Shown here in pieces: positions 7,367 through 14,223 of a DNA stretch of 15,297 nucleotides (position 1 is its first letter; every line of letters begins with the position of its first letter). Under the pieces are notes generated by a model. The model saw only the letters and a program-made list of their open reading frames with translations, was not told the DNA's origin and did not search any database. The stretch comes from Candidatus Bathyarchaeota archaeon. GTDB taxonomy: Archaea; Thermoproteota; Bathyarchaeia; TCS64; B23. Position numbers and translations under genes: made by a program. Where the stretch lies: contig JAPDJB010000063.1 in NCBI GenBank assembly GCA_029259285.1, forward strand, positions 1 to 15,297, in the 5' to 3' direction.

Positions 7367-7641
7367 CCCTAGAGAGGATTGTCTCCCTCATAACGAGGTT
7401 CGGCGTCTACTCCTCAGCCCTGCTACTAAGTCTAGGCCTCTCGATGAGGTTTACAGCCTCCATGAGGAGGCTTGGATACGTTGTAATCCAATTTGGGTTC
7501 CTCACCCTCATCTCAACCCCCATAGCGGCCGTCGCCTCCCTAGCCATCCTCTCAGTCATCGAGAGAGATGTTAAGCTGACCTTAACCTCCATCCTCGTCC
7601 TCCTCATACTCCTCCTGGGCATAGCTCTGGGAGTGATTTGA
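7357..7641 (+). CDS. DUF1634-family small membrane protein, partner of TauE/SafE
   Basis: A 94-residue protein with three membrane helices (about 13-30, 38-66 and 72-94). The central signature IQFGFLTLISTPIAAVASL followed by IERDVKLTLTSILVLLIL matches the DUF1634 pattern of a glycine/leucine helix, a TP pair, and an ERD loop before the last helix. DUF1634 proteins are repeatedly encoded beside TauE/SafE exporters, and here the start ATG (7357) lies inside the last codons of the exporter gene, so the two are translationally coupled. A role as an accessory subunit of the exporter is inferred. It is somewhat short for the family because the loop between helices 1 and 2 is minimal. Confidence 0.8.
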   Translation: MDVTLERIVSLITRFGVYSSALLLSLGLSMRFTASMRRLGYVVIQFGFLTLISTPIAAVASLAILSVIERDVKLTLTSILVLLILLLGIALGVI

Positions 7642-7648
7642 GGAAAGA

Positions 7649-7654
7649 TTTTTA
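7649..7654 (+). promoter_or_regulatory. TATA box for the M20 hydrolase
   Basis: TTTTTA preceded by AGGAAAGA (BRE-like) lies directly after the DUF1634 stop and 21-26 nt before the ATG at 7675. The spacing predicts a transcript starting at the start codon itself. It separates the hydrolase from the exporter pair. Confidence 0.55.
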
Positions 7655-7674
7655 GATTCAATGTTCTTAGCTTG

Positions 7675-8802
7675 ATGAGACGCTTAAAAGAAGAGATGAA
7701 GACCCACATCACCGATGAGAAGGCTGAGGAGCTACTTAGAGAGCTGATCTCAACGCCTAGCCCATCGGGTAGGGAGAATGAGATAGCTGAGATAATAGCC
7801 GAGGAGCTGGAGTCCCGAGGCCTGGAGACGGAGAGGATGAGAGTTCCAGGCTGCGGCAGCTTCAACCTCCTCTGCCGAATCGGCGATGGCGGCGAGACCC
7901 TCATCCTCAACGGCCACATGGATACGGTTCCACCACACGAGATGGAGCACCCCTACGAGGCGAGGATCGAAGACGGCGTCCTCTATGGTCGAGGAGCCTG
8001 CGACGCGAAGGGGGGGTTGACGGCGATGATCCTCGCCGCGGAGGAACTCGCCGACGTCGAGGCGGAGAATACGCTCCTCCTAACCTTCGTAGTCGACGAG
8101 GAGAATCAGGGGCTGGGAACCATCACACTAATACTCAGAGGCGTAAGGGGAGACGCCGCCATCGTCTGCGAGCCGACGGATCTCAAGCTATGCACAGCCC
8201 AATATGGATATGTGGAGGTGAGGCTGAGAACCCATGGACGCTCAGCCCATGGAGCCACACCTGAAAGGGGGGTAAACGCCGTGGAGGATATGACGAGAGC
8301 CTTAGAACATCTCAGACACCTCCCCCTGCTAAGTGGGGAGGAGAGGCCGGCTCTGAATATAGGCATCATCAGAGGTGGAGAGGACTCCTGGATCGTCCCC
8401 CACCTATGCGAGGCAGACATCCTCATCTCAACACCCCCCGAACTCCCCACCTCTAAGGTGGTAGAAGAGCTCCGGAGGCATCTATCAAAGCTGGGGGATA
8501 TAACCCTAGAGCTGGAGGTGTTGGAGAGCGATGAGGGATATAGGCTTAGCCGCCGAGAGCCGATAGTTAGGCTGATGGAGAGGAGCATCAGAGAGGTGTT
8601 GGGATACGTAGAATACTCAGCCGCTAGAAGCTGGACTGATGCCAACACCCTATTCAACTATGCCGGAATCCCATCGGTCATATATGGCCCAGGGAAGCTC
8701 CACCACGCCCACTCAGGTGAGGAGAGGGTTAGAATTAGGGATGTAACCCTATGCGCCAGGGTGTTAGCCTCGGCATGTGGAGAGTTCCTCAGGAGGGGTT
8801 AG
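7675..8802 (+). CDS. M20-family metallo-deacylase/peptidase (ArgE/DapE/CPG2 type)
   Basis: A cytoplasmic di-zinc hydrolase of the M20 family that removes acyl or amino-acid groups through an amide bond. The metal and catalytic residues are in place from ATG 7675: H81 and D83 in NGHMDTVPP, D110 in GRGACDAKGG, E142/E143 in VDEENQG, E166 in CEPTD, and the late His in KLHHAHSGEE. The central GRSAHGATPERGVNA belongs to the lid/dimerisation domain. The 375-residue length is usual. Family members include acetylornithine deacetylase, succinyl-DAP desuccinylase, the LysW-linked LysK type and carboxypeptidase G2. No arginine, lysine or DAP biosynthesis gene lies nearby to choose between them. The ATG at 7675 is preferred over the adjacent TTG at 7672, because the TATA spacing makes the transcript leaderless there. 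Confidence 0.88.
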   Translation: MRRLKEEMKTHITDEKAEELLRELISTPSPSGRENEIAEIIAEELESRGLETERMRVPGCGSFNLLCRIGDGGETLILNGHMDTVPPHEMEHPYEARIEDGVLYGRGACDAKGGLTAMILAAEELADVEAENTLLLTFVVDEENQGLGTITLILRGVRGDAAIVCEPTDLKLCTAQYGYVEVRLRTHGRSAHGATPERGVNAVEDMTRALEHLRHLPLLSGEERPALNIGIIRGGEDSWIVPHLCEADILISTPPELPTSKVVEELRRHLSKLGDITLELEVLESDEGYRLSRREPIVRLMERSIREVLGYVEYSAARSWTDANTLFNYAGIPSVIYGPGKLHHAHSGEERVRIRDVTLCARVLASACGEFLRRG

Positions 8803-8814
8803 GCCATAACCTTC

Positions 8815-8822
8815 TTATATAA
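8815..8822 (+). promoter_or_regulatory. TATA box for the ECF/ThiN/methyltransferase unit
   Basis: TTATATAA lies 12 nt after the M20 stop. Its centre is about 28 nt before the ATG at 8847, giving a start near 8844 and a leader of roughly 3 nt. It is the only promoter-like element before the three overlapping genes that follow. Confidence 0.6.
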
Positions 8823-8846
8823 CTCGAATATCTCCTATCCGAGGCC

Positions 8847-9374
8847 ATGTCGAGATTCCAGAGTCTAAGTGGAAGGGCGGCGCTGCTCTCAATCCTCATA
8901 GCTGTGACAACCCTCATGAATCTCATCATGATACCGATGCCCCCACCCCTCGCCGAATATGACCTATCACCCATCCTCACCTACGCCGTAGGCGTCCTCG
9001 TCAGCCCCATAAACGCGGCGGTGATCATCGCCATAGCCCAGGGGTTGGGAACAGCCTATAAGGCGGCGATCTATGGCTGGCCTACGGTCTTCATCCCTGG
9101 AGCGATGATCGTCAGGGGGTTAGAGGCCCTATTGATCAGCATCCTAACCAGGCTTAGATCACCTGCGAGAACCATATCGAGATGGGAAGTGGCATCCATG
9201 ATTATAGGGGTTCTCTGGGAGACCCTGGGATTCTTCATCGCGGACTGGATACTCTTCGGCCCTGGGATGGCGATGATAACCCTGATGACCATCGTCGACG
9301 CCATCTTCATACCGCCGGCCATAGCGGTGGTCGCAGCTGTGAGGAGGAGACTTGATGTCGAGAGACTCCTCTAA
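8847..9374 (+). CDS. ECF-type transporter substrate-binding (S) component-like membrane protein
   Basis: A 175-residue protein with about six hydrophobic segments and the layout of the S components of energy-coupling-factor vitamin transporters. It has a polar N-terminus with an early helix, a PLAEYDLSPILTYAVGVLVSP segment resembling the substrate loop and second helix of S components, a gly/pro-rich GWPTVFIPGAMIVRG segment, and a closing helix before a basic tail (RRRLDVERLL). Such proteins bind a vitamin or precursor and dock to a shared ATPase/EcfT module that is not encoded here. Its end overlaps the AIRS-ThiN gene by 20 nt. Because ThiN makes thiamine phosphate, thiamine or its pyrimidine or thiazole precursor is a reasonable ligand, but this rests on context only. 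Confidence 0.7.
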   Translation: MSRFQSLSGRAALLSILIAVTTLMNLIMIPMPPPLAEYDLSPILTYAVGVLVSPINAAVIIAIAQGLGTAYKAAIYGWPTVFIPGAMIVRGLEALLISILTRLRSPARTISRWEVASMIIGVLWETLGFFIADWILFGPGMAMITLMTIVDAIFIPPAIAVVAAVRRRLDVERLL

Positions 9375-10809
9375 GCCGAGGAGGCTGAGGCTTGGAAAAC
9401 TCCCCCTAGAGGAGTTGAGGCGCCTAGTCTTCCCCCATCTCTTAAAGGTGGAGCCAGGCCTCGATGGCGGAGTCTTAAGGCTGAGAGGTGAAGCCGCCGT
9501 GGCTCATGCCCCAGCTATAGGCGTCCCCATCGAGACCCTCGGCTTCTTCGCCTTCCACTACGCAGCCTCCAACGTCGCAGCACTCTTCGCCAAACCCCGA
9601 TACCTCATAGTCGGCATCTACCTCCCACCCGACAGTGGAGAGGAGGAGCTCCAAACCATAGTTGAGGGGCTAGGCTCAGAGGCGGAGAAATACGGCGTCG
9701 AGATCATAGCTGGACATACAGCCACCTACAGGGGGCTGGAACTCCCCCTAGTCTCAGCCACCTGCATAGGGGAGAAGGTGAGGGAAACTGGGAGGATTGA
9801 GGCTGGAGACCTAATAGCCCTGGTGGGGAGAGTAGGCAGGGAAAGCCTCTGGCTGAGGGCCGTCGCCGAGGGGCGAAGAGACGAGGGATGGAGGAAGCTC
9901 ACACCCCTACCTGCACTCCTAGGGCTACAGGAGGTTGAGGGGGTGAGGCTTCTACACGACGTCTCCGAGGGAGGAGTGAGGGGAGCCCTCTATGAGATCG
10001 CTGAGACGCAGCGTCTAAGGCTGGAGGTGGACTCCAGCCGGATCCCCCTGGAGGAGGGTGTGAGAAAGATTGGGGTTGACCCCCTTTCAGCCCCCAGTTA
10101 CGGCGTCCTCATCGCCCTCCTAGACCCCGATGCCATGGAGGAGGCCTCTGAGAGATGCCTTGACGCTGGATATCCCCTAATCATCATCGGCGAGGTGAGG
10201 GAGGGGGAGGGAGCATACATAGATGGCGTGAGGGTTGAGGGGATTGAGAGAACGGAGCTGGATAAACTCTACGGCCTCGTCGTAGGCGTCGACGAGATCA
10301 TATCAAGCCTGAAGAGGGGCCTTAGGAGGCTGGAGGAGGAGCCTAGGGTGGCAGCCCTAATCCCAGAGGTAGGCCTAAACATGGTCTATGCGAAGCCTGA
10401 AGCTCGATCCATAGAGGAGGTGGCAGGCCTAAGCGGTAGAGTGATCATCAGCCTAGGAAAACCTAGGATTTGCGGCGAGGTCGTATATGGGGGGTCAAGG
10501 CATCTAGCCTACGTCGTCTTAGAGGCGATGAGACTCAACCCAGAGATGAGGGCGGCCATAAACCTGAGGGGGGGAGAGGACATCGCCGAGGCTTTAAAGG
10601 AAACGGGTCTAGGGGTTAAGCATCTACCAGCGGAGGCCCATGGCCCCTGCCCCGTGGCGGATCACCTCAAGGCCGCTGGAGAACTCTATGATGCCTACCT
10701 CCACCCTGGAGGCCTAGGCATAGAGGCCACCACAACCATTCTAGGTAGAGATCCGGAGGAGATCGTCGATGTCGTCCTCAGATTGGCTAGGCGTCTCCGA
10801 GACCATTAG
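9355..10809 (+). CDS. Fusion of an AIR-synthase (PurM/HypE/ThiL-like) domain with a ThiN-type thiamine-phosphate synthase domain
   Basis: Two-domain cytoplasmic enzyme. Residues about 1-300 have the PurM-superfamily pattern: HAPAIGVPIETLGFFAFHYA then NVAALFAKPRYLIVGIYLPP, EIIAGHTATYRG, and the second-domain motif LLHDVSEGGVRGALYEIAE. This superfamily includes HypE, SelD, AIR synthase and thiamine-phosphate kinase ThiL. Residues about 330-484 are ThiN-like: KPEARSIEEVAGLSGRVI, GEVVYGGSRHLAYVVLEAM, NPEMRAAINLRGGEDI, GPCPVADHLKAAGELYDAYLHPGG and a closing ILGRDPEEIVDVVLRL. ThiN couples the pyrimidine and thiazole moieties into thiamine phosphate in archaea and is better known fused to ThiD. The ATG at 9355 is chosen over the TTG at 9352 because GAGGAGGAG lies 5 nt before it. 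Whether the N-terminal domain acts as a thiamine-phosphate kinase is a hypothesis. Confidence 0.8.
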   Translation: MSRDSSKPRRLRLGKLPLEELRRLVFPHLLKVEPGLDGGVLRLRGEAAVAHAPAIGVPIETLGFFAFHYAASNVAALFAKPRYLIVGIYLPPDSGEEELQTIVEGLGSEAEKYGVEIIAGHTATYRGLELPLVSATCIGEKVRETGRIEAGDLIALVGRVGRESLWLRAVAEGRRDEGWRKLTPLPALLGLQEVEGVRLLHDVSEGGVRGALYEIAETQRLRLEVDSSRIPLEEGVRKIGVDPLSAPSYGVLIALLDPDAMEEASERCLDAGYPLIIIGEVREGEGAYIDGVRVEGIERTELDKLYGLVVGVDEIISSLKRGLRRLEEEPRVAALIPEVGLNMVYAKPEARSIEEVAGLSGRVIISLGKPRICGEVVYGGSRHLAYVVLEAMRLNPEMRAAINLRGGEDIAEALKETGLGVKHLPAEAHGPCPVADHLKAAGELYDAYLHPGGLGIEATTTILGRDPEEIVDVVLRLARRLRDH

Positions 10810-11443
10810 GGTCTTCAACGAAGCCTCAGAGAACTATGACAGCTGGTATGAGACCCCCATGGGACGCTACGCCCTCAGCTGCGAGCTTGAAGGCCTTAAG
10901 AGGATGCTCCCACAGCGGGGAATAGGCGTCGATGTGGGCGCCGGAACCGGCATCTTCGCAGAACATCTAAGCGATGACAGGATCATCATCTGCCTAGATC
11001 CCTCCCCAGGGATGTTGAGGAGGGCTGCTAGGAGGGGGCTACCATCCATCCTAGGCGTCGCAGAGCATCCACCCCTCAGGCCTAGATGCCTAAACTTCAT
11101 CTACATGGTCGCCACACTGGAATTCCTCCCTGAGCCGGTTAAGGCTCTTGAAGCCCTAAAGATTAGACTAAAGCCCCGTGGATCCCTCATCCTCCTCATA
11201 ATCAACAGGGAAAGCCCCTGGGGACGGCTATACCTGAAGCTGGGAGAGGAGGGCGACCCCATCTTCAGCAGAACATGCCTCTACAACCACGAGGAGGCCC
11301 TCAAACTCCTCGAGGAAGCGGGCTTCAAACCCCTCTCAGCCATAGGAACATTGACGGAGCCACCTGACAGACCCGAAGGCGAAGCTACCTTTACGGCACC
11401 CAATGCCGAAGCGGGGGTTCTCCTTCTCAAAGCGAGACCTTAA
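10769..11443 (+). CDS. Class I SAM-dependent methyltransferase
   Basis: A 224-residue Rossmann-fold methyltransferase of the UbiE/Methyltransf_11 type. ASENYDSWYETPMGRYA is the N-terminal cap segment, VDVGAGTG (54-61) is the SAM-binding loop, CLDPSPGML provides the acidic residue for the ribose, GVAEHPPLRPRCLNFIYM is motif II/III, and ALKIRLKPRGSLILLI is motif IV. The ATG at 10769 is the only credible start; the next in-frame ATG (10859) would remove the N-terminal cap region. This gives a 41-nt overlap with the AIRS-ThiN gene, so translation is very likely coupled. The acceptor substrate is unknown. A small molecule linked to the upstream cofactor unit is suggested by the operon but not shown. 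Confidence 0.88.
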   Translation: MSSSDWLGVSETIRVFNEASENYDSWYETPMGRYALSCELEGLKRMLPQRGIGVDVGAGTGIFAEHLSDDRIIICLDPSPGMLRRAARRGLPSILGVAEHPPLRPRCLNFIYMVATLEFLPEPVKALEALKIRLKPRGSLILLIINRESPWGRLYLKLGEEGDPIFSRTCLYNHEEALKLLEEAGFKPLSAIGTLTEPPDRPEGEATFTAPNAEAGVLLLKARP

Positions 11444-11628
11444 GACCCCTATATCCTCCCTCCCATCCTAGACTACATCGAATCTTAACGTCCAGGGTTG
11501 ATGGTTCCCTCATTCGATGTAGGCGGAAGATGGAGTCTACCTCTGAAGAGGACATCTCCTACAGCCCTATCTCCCCATAGGTTCCAGATAAACGATGAAC
11601 TTCCATTATATGTCCATTCATCAAGTGA

Positions 11629-11730
11629 TGCGGGGGGTGGGATTCGAACCCACGTAGGCCTAGGCCACGGGATCTCTCCCCGAGCCCTCGATCTTAAGTC
11701 CCGCCCCTTTGTCCACTCGGGAACCCCCGC
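11629..11730 (-). tRNA. tRNA-Leu(UAA) with a 19-nt intron at position 37/38
   Basis: The acceptor stem GCGGGGG (11730-11724) pairs with CCCCCGC (11636-11630), and A at 11629 is the discriminator. The D stem is CCC/GGG, the T arm is GTGGG-TTCGAAT-CCCAC, and the long variable arm has a GGC/GCC stem, typical of leucine. The anticodon stem is CGGGA/TCCCG but is separated by 26 nt instead of 7. Removing 19 nt leaves the loop CTTAAGA with anticodon TAA, the usual archaeal Leu(UAA) loop. CCA is not encoded (TCA follows). A TATA-like ATTTATC on the minus strand at about 11758-11764 is well spaced for transcription. Confidence 0.93.
11674..11692 (-). other. tRNA intron (canonical position 37/38)
   Basis: Nineteen nucleotides interrupt the anticodon loop after G37. 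AGA occurs at both junctions, so the exact cut could slide by up to three positions without changing the product. A bulge-helix-bulge is feasible but relaxed: C32, U33 and U34 can pair with GAG near the intron's 3' end, and CGA/UCG can pair inside the intron around a GGGC loop. The archaeal splicing endonuclease would remove it. Confidence 0.85.
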
Positions 11731-11779
11731 CCTTCAAGGATAAACCCCTAAGAGGGGGATAAATCTTGTTGGGTTATCC

Positions 11780-11786
11780 TTAAAAA
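11780..11786 (+). promoter_or_regulatory. TATA box for tRNA-Arg
   Basis: TTAAAAA is centred 26 nt before the first tRNA nucleotide at 11809, which is the expected distance for archaeal transcription start. Confidence 0.6.
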
Positions 11787-11808
11787 CAGCGTTGCAGATG
11801 CATCTAAA

Positions 11809-11886
11809 GGGCCCGTCGCCCAGCCAGGATAGGGCACAGGCCTCCTAAGCCTGGGGTCGTGGGTTCGAATCCCACCGGGCCCGCCA
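11809..11886 (+). tRNA. tRNA-Arg(CCU), CCA encoded
   Basis: The acceptor stem GGGCCCG (11809-11815) pairs with CGGGCCC (11876-11882), with discriminator G at 11883 and an encoded CCA at 11884-11886. The D stem is GCCC/GGGC, the anticodon arm is CAGGC-CTCCTAA-GCCTG with anticodon CCT, and the T arm is GTGGG-TTCGAAT-CCCAC. No intron is present. It decodes AGG, a very common arginine codon in the genes of this window. Confidence 0.96.
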
Positions 11887-11914
11887 TATAAGGTGTGGAG
11901 AAAGAGATGTTGGG

Positions 11915-13729
11915 TTAGGTAAATCTCCCGAGGTATAGGGCTCTTGGGTAGAGGTTTAGGAAGTTTGGGTCGTTGGAGAGTTCCACATACTTCATCTCCT
12001 CTGCGACCCTCTCTGCTTCGTCTCTCAGCCTCTTTGATAGGAGCATAAGCCTCGCCCCCTCCACGGCTGTGTTGCCCACAACCCTGATGCGCTCGGAGGG
12101 GACATCCGGTATCATCCCTATCTCCTTCGCATTCTCTGGGTTTAGGTAGCTTCCGAAGGCCCCTGCGATGTAGAGTCGTTCGATGTCATCGGGCTTGACG
12201 CCCATACGCTCCATCAATATCTTCGAAGCCGTGTAGATGGCCGCCTTCGCCAATTGTATCTCGTTGACGTCTCTCTCCGTCAATGTGATATCTCTCCCCG
12301 TGGCCGTCTCGCCGCTCCAGGCTATTATGAACTCGGCTGGAGGCCCAGGCTTTATGCGTCTCCCCTCGGCTGTGAGTCTTCCATGGGGGTTTAGGATACC
12401 CCTCCTAAGCATCTCGGCCACGGCGTCGATGACGGCTGAGCCGCAGAGGCCTAGGGGTTTCACACCTCCTATGGTCTCGTATCGCACCTCTAGGTCTTCG
12501 TCGATCCAGATGCGCTCTATGGCTCCCCTTACGGCTCTCATCCCATCCTTTATATGAGCACCCTCGAAGGCTGGCCCAGAGGCGCAGGAGGAGGCCCAGA
12601 GCTCCTCCCCATCACCTAGTATGACCTCGGTGTTGGTGCCGACGTCGATGAGCAGCGACAACTCCTCAGCCTCGTGGAGGCCTGTGGCGATGACGTCGGC
12701 TACGGCATCGCCTCCGACGAAGCCGGCCACCACCGGCGGCGTATAGACCCAAGCCCCCCGATTGATGTTTAGGCCGAGATCCCTCGCCCTGGCTTTGAAG
12801 CCTCTCCTAACGACGGGTGTGAAGGGGGAGACTGCGAGGTGTCGTGGATCGAGGCCGAGGAAGAGGTGGTGGATAGCCGTATTACAGGCGACGACAGCCT
12901 CGTAGATGGAGGCCACATCGACGTCGACTTTGCTTAGAGCCTCTTTGAGGGCCTCATTCACCCCTTCAGCCGCCAATCTCTGGAGCTCCTCCAGGTTGTC
13001 AGGGGACTCCATGGCGTAGGTCATCCTAGCCATGATATCCTCGCCATGTATCGCCTGGGGATTCTCGACTGCTCCAGTTGAGATGACCTCCCCCGTTGAG
13101 AGGTCGACGAGCTGGACGACGATCTTCGAGGTTCCTATGTCAACGGCTAATCCATAGATGTTTTCCGTAGTGTCCCCTGACTCTACGGCTATGAGAATCG
13201 AACCCCATAGGATAGCTGTGACCATCCAATCTCCCTCCCTTAAGGCCTCTGGAAGCTCCTTGACGGCTTCCCACTCTACATCAACATCGCCACCAAGGGC
13301 CTCTAACACCCGCTCCAGGTCGCCTCTCCTATCGCCGAGCTTCGGCCTCTCCAGCTTTAGGGGGAGCTTCCGTATCATGGGCTCCAGCTCGACGGCTCTT
13401 CTGAGTCCCTTCACCTCTATTCTCTGAGCCTCAACCCTGCTCTCTGGGGGTATGTTGATGACGAGGTCTCCGTGGATTCGGGTCTGGCAGGCGAGTCTGA
13501 CGCCCCTCTCAAGCTCCTCTGAGGTTAGAAGTCTCCCCTCAGCCTCCGTCGGCGGGCTTACAGCCTTTAAGTCGTCGATGATTACTCGGCATCTCCCGCA
13601 GAGACCTAGACCGCCGCATTCGCTTCTCAGCCCTATGGAGGCTCTCCTGGCGGCCTCTAGGATGCTCTCCCCCTCCTCAACCTCGACTCTACGGCCATAG
13701 GGTTCGAAGATTATTTTTAAGCGTCTCAA
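11915..13729 (-). CDS. RACo-family corrinoid reductive activator (2Fe-2S ferredoxin plus ASKHA ATPase domain)
   Basis: A 604-residue protein that in studied relatives uses ATP and an electron to restore the Co(I) state of corrinoid methyl-carrier proteins after accidental oxidation. The N-terminal plant-type 2Fe-2S domain (1-95) carries C38, C44, C47 and C81 (Cx5Cx2Cx33C). A linker and middle domain follow (about 100-185). The actin-like ASKHA domain starts at LAVDIGTSKIVV (D197, G199, T200), with FVGGDAVADVIA and LLIDVGTNTEVIL (second phosphate loop), then CGSAVIDAVAEML and LYIAGAFGSYLNPENA near the C-terminus. The length matches RACo. The start is TTG at 13729, about 29 nt after TTTATAG, so nearly leaderless. 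No corrinoid protein or methyltransferase partner of the methyl-transfer type is in view. The partner could be an O- or N-demethylase corrinoid protein or the CO dehydrogenase/acetyl-CoA synthase corrinoid subunit. Confidence 0.88.
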   Translation of the reverse strand: MRRLKIIFEPYGRRVEVEEGESILEAARRASIGLRSECGGLGLCGRCRVIIDDLKAVSPPTEAEGRLLTSEELERGVRLACQTRIHGDLVINIPPESRVEAQRIEVKGLRRAVELEPMIRKLPLKLERPKLGDRRGDLERVLEALGGDVDVEWEAVKELPEALREGDWMVTAILWGSILIAVESGDTTENIYGLAVDIGTSKIVVQLVDLSTGEVISTGAVENPQAIHGEDIMARMTYAMESPDNLEELQRLAAEGVNEALKEALSKVDVDVASIYEAVVACNTAIHHLFLGLDPRHLAVSPFTPVVRRGFKARARDLGLNINRGAWVYTPPVVAGFVGGDAVADVIATGLHEAEELSLLIDVGTNTEVILGDGEELWASSCASGPAFEGAHIKDGMRAVRGAIERIWIDEDLEVRYETIGGVKPLGLCGSAVIDAVAEMLRRGILNPHGRLTAEGRRIKPGPPAEFIIAWSGETATGRDITLTERDVNEIQLAKAAIYTASKILMERMGVKPDDIERLYIAGAFGSYLNPENAKEIGMIPDVPSERIRVVGNTAVEGARLMLLSKRLRDEAERVAEEMKYVELSNDPNFLNLYPRALYLGRFT

Positions 13730-13770
13730 GCCTCTAAATCTAGGGTTTTTAGGCCTATAAACGTCTTTGC

Positions 13771-14089
13771 CTATCTAGGCTTAACTTCGAACTCGCAGTA
13801 GGGGCCACCCATCGCTATGCATCGGGTTTCAACAGCGATCATGGGCCTCTTGAAGCAGTGGGTGGCGAAGCCCGCGAGCATCCCCCTTATGAATCGGCTG
13901 TATGGCTGTTTTGCCCCTCTCCGCCGCCTTCACCGTTCTAGTGGAGCAATAGGTGACGTCTAATCCCTTCTCCGCTATCTTACTCGTCACCGCCACCAGG
14001 ACTCCAGGCCTAGAGATGGCTTTGACGACGGGGCCGTAGAGTCTTCTACCCTTATAGAACATGAATCTCTGGACGCCGAACGGTATCAC
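13771..14089 (-). pseudogene. Remnant of an ACT/V4R-domain protein (frameshifted, internally deleted)
   Basis: From GTG 14089 the frame reads a plausible N-terminus with an ACT-like SRPGVLVAVTSKIAEKGLDV, then runs into nonsense and stops at 13829. One frame over, from about 13913 to the TAG at 13771, is a clear V4R (4-vinyl reductase) C-terminus: YSRFIRGMLAGFATH, then VETRCIAMGGPYCEFEV, with the family's Cys and CEF signature. Dropping one G from the GGGG at 13914-13917 joins the two frames. Even then only about 105 residues result, and the end of the ACT domain and most of V4R are missing, so both an internal loss and a frameshift are implied. V4R proteins bind small hydrophobic ligands. The promoter AAATAAAAG on the minus strand (14112-14120) is still well placed for a leaderless GTG. 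Confidence 0.65.
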
Positions 14090-14111
14090 AGTTATGAATT
14101 CCTGGAACTTA

Positions 14112-14120
14112 CTTTTATTT
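14112..14120 (-). promoter_or_regulatory. TATA box of the V4R remnant
   Basis: AAATAAAAG on the minus strand is centred about 26 nt before the GTG at 14089, so the broken gene retains an intact-looking leaderless promoter, suggesting recent decay. Confidence 0.45.
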
Positions 14121-14223
14121 TTCTTTAATCATTGATAAATATTAGAATCCCATATCCCTCCAGGATTCATATACCCATTTCATCACGAAAAAGACTTCTT
14201 CCACCCCGAGAATATAATCCCCG

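Noticed and set aside
7407..7919. Long minus-strand frame across the DUF1634 and M20 genes
   Set aside because: It is Ser/Arg-rich low-complexity translation opposite two well-supported genes, and is a by-product of codon bias.
8106..8657. 183-residue minus-strand frame inside the M20 gene
   Set aside because: It is antisense to a gene whose metal ligands are all identified, with no start signal or recognisable motif.
11498..11743. + strand frame over the tRNA-Leu gene
   Set aside because: It runs through a well-folded tRNA gene. The 185 nt between the methyltransferase and this tRNA show no gene.
11745..11757. CCCCT-AAG-AGGGG hairpin between the two tRNA genes
   Set aside because: It lies between the probable tRNA-Leu TATA box and the gene, is only 5 bp with a tight loop, and has no following T-run, so I could not assign it a role.
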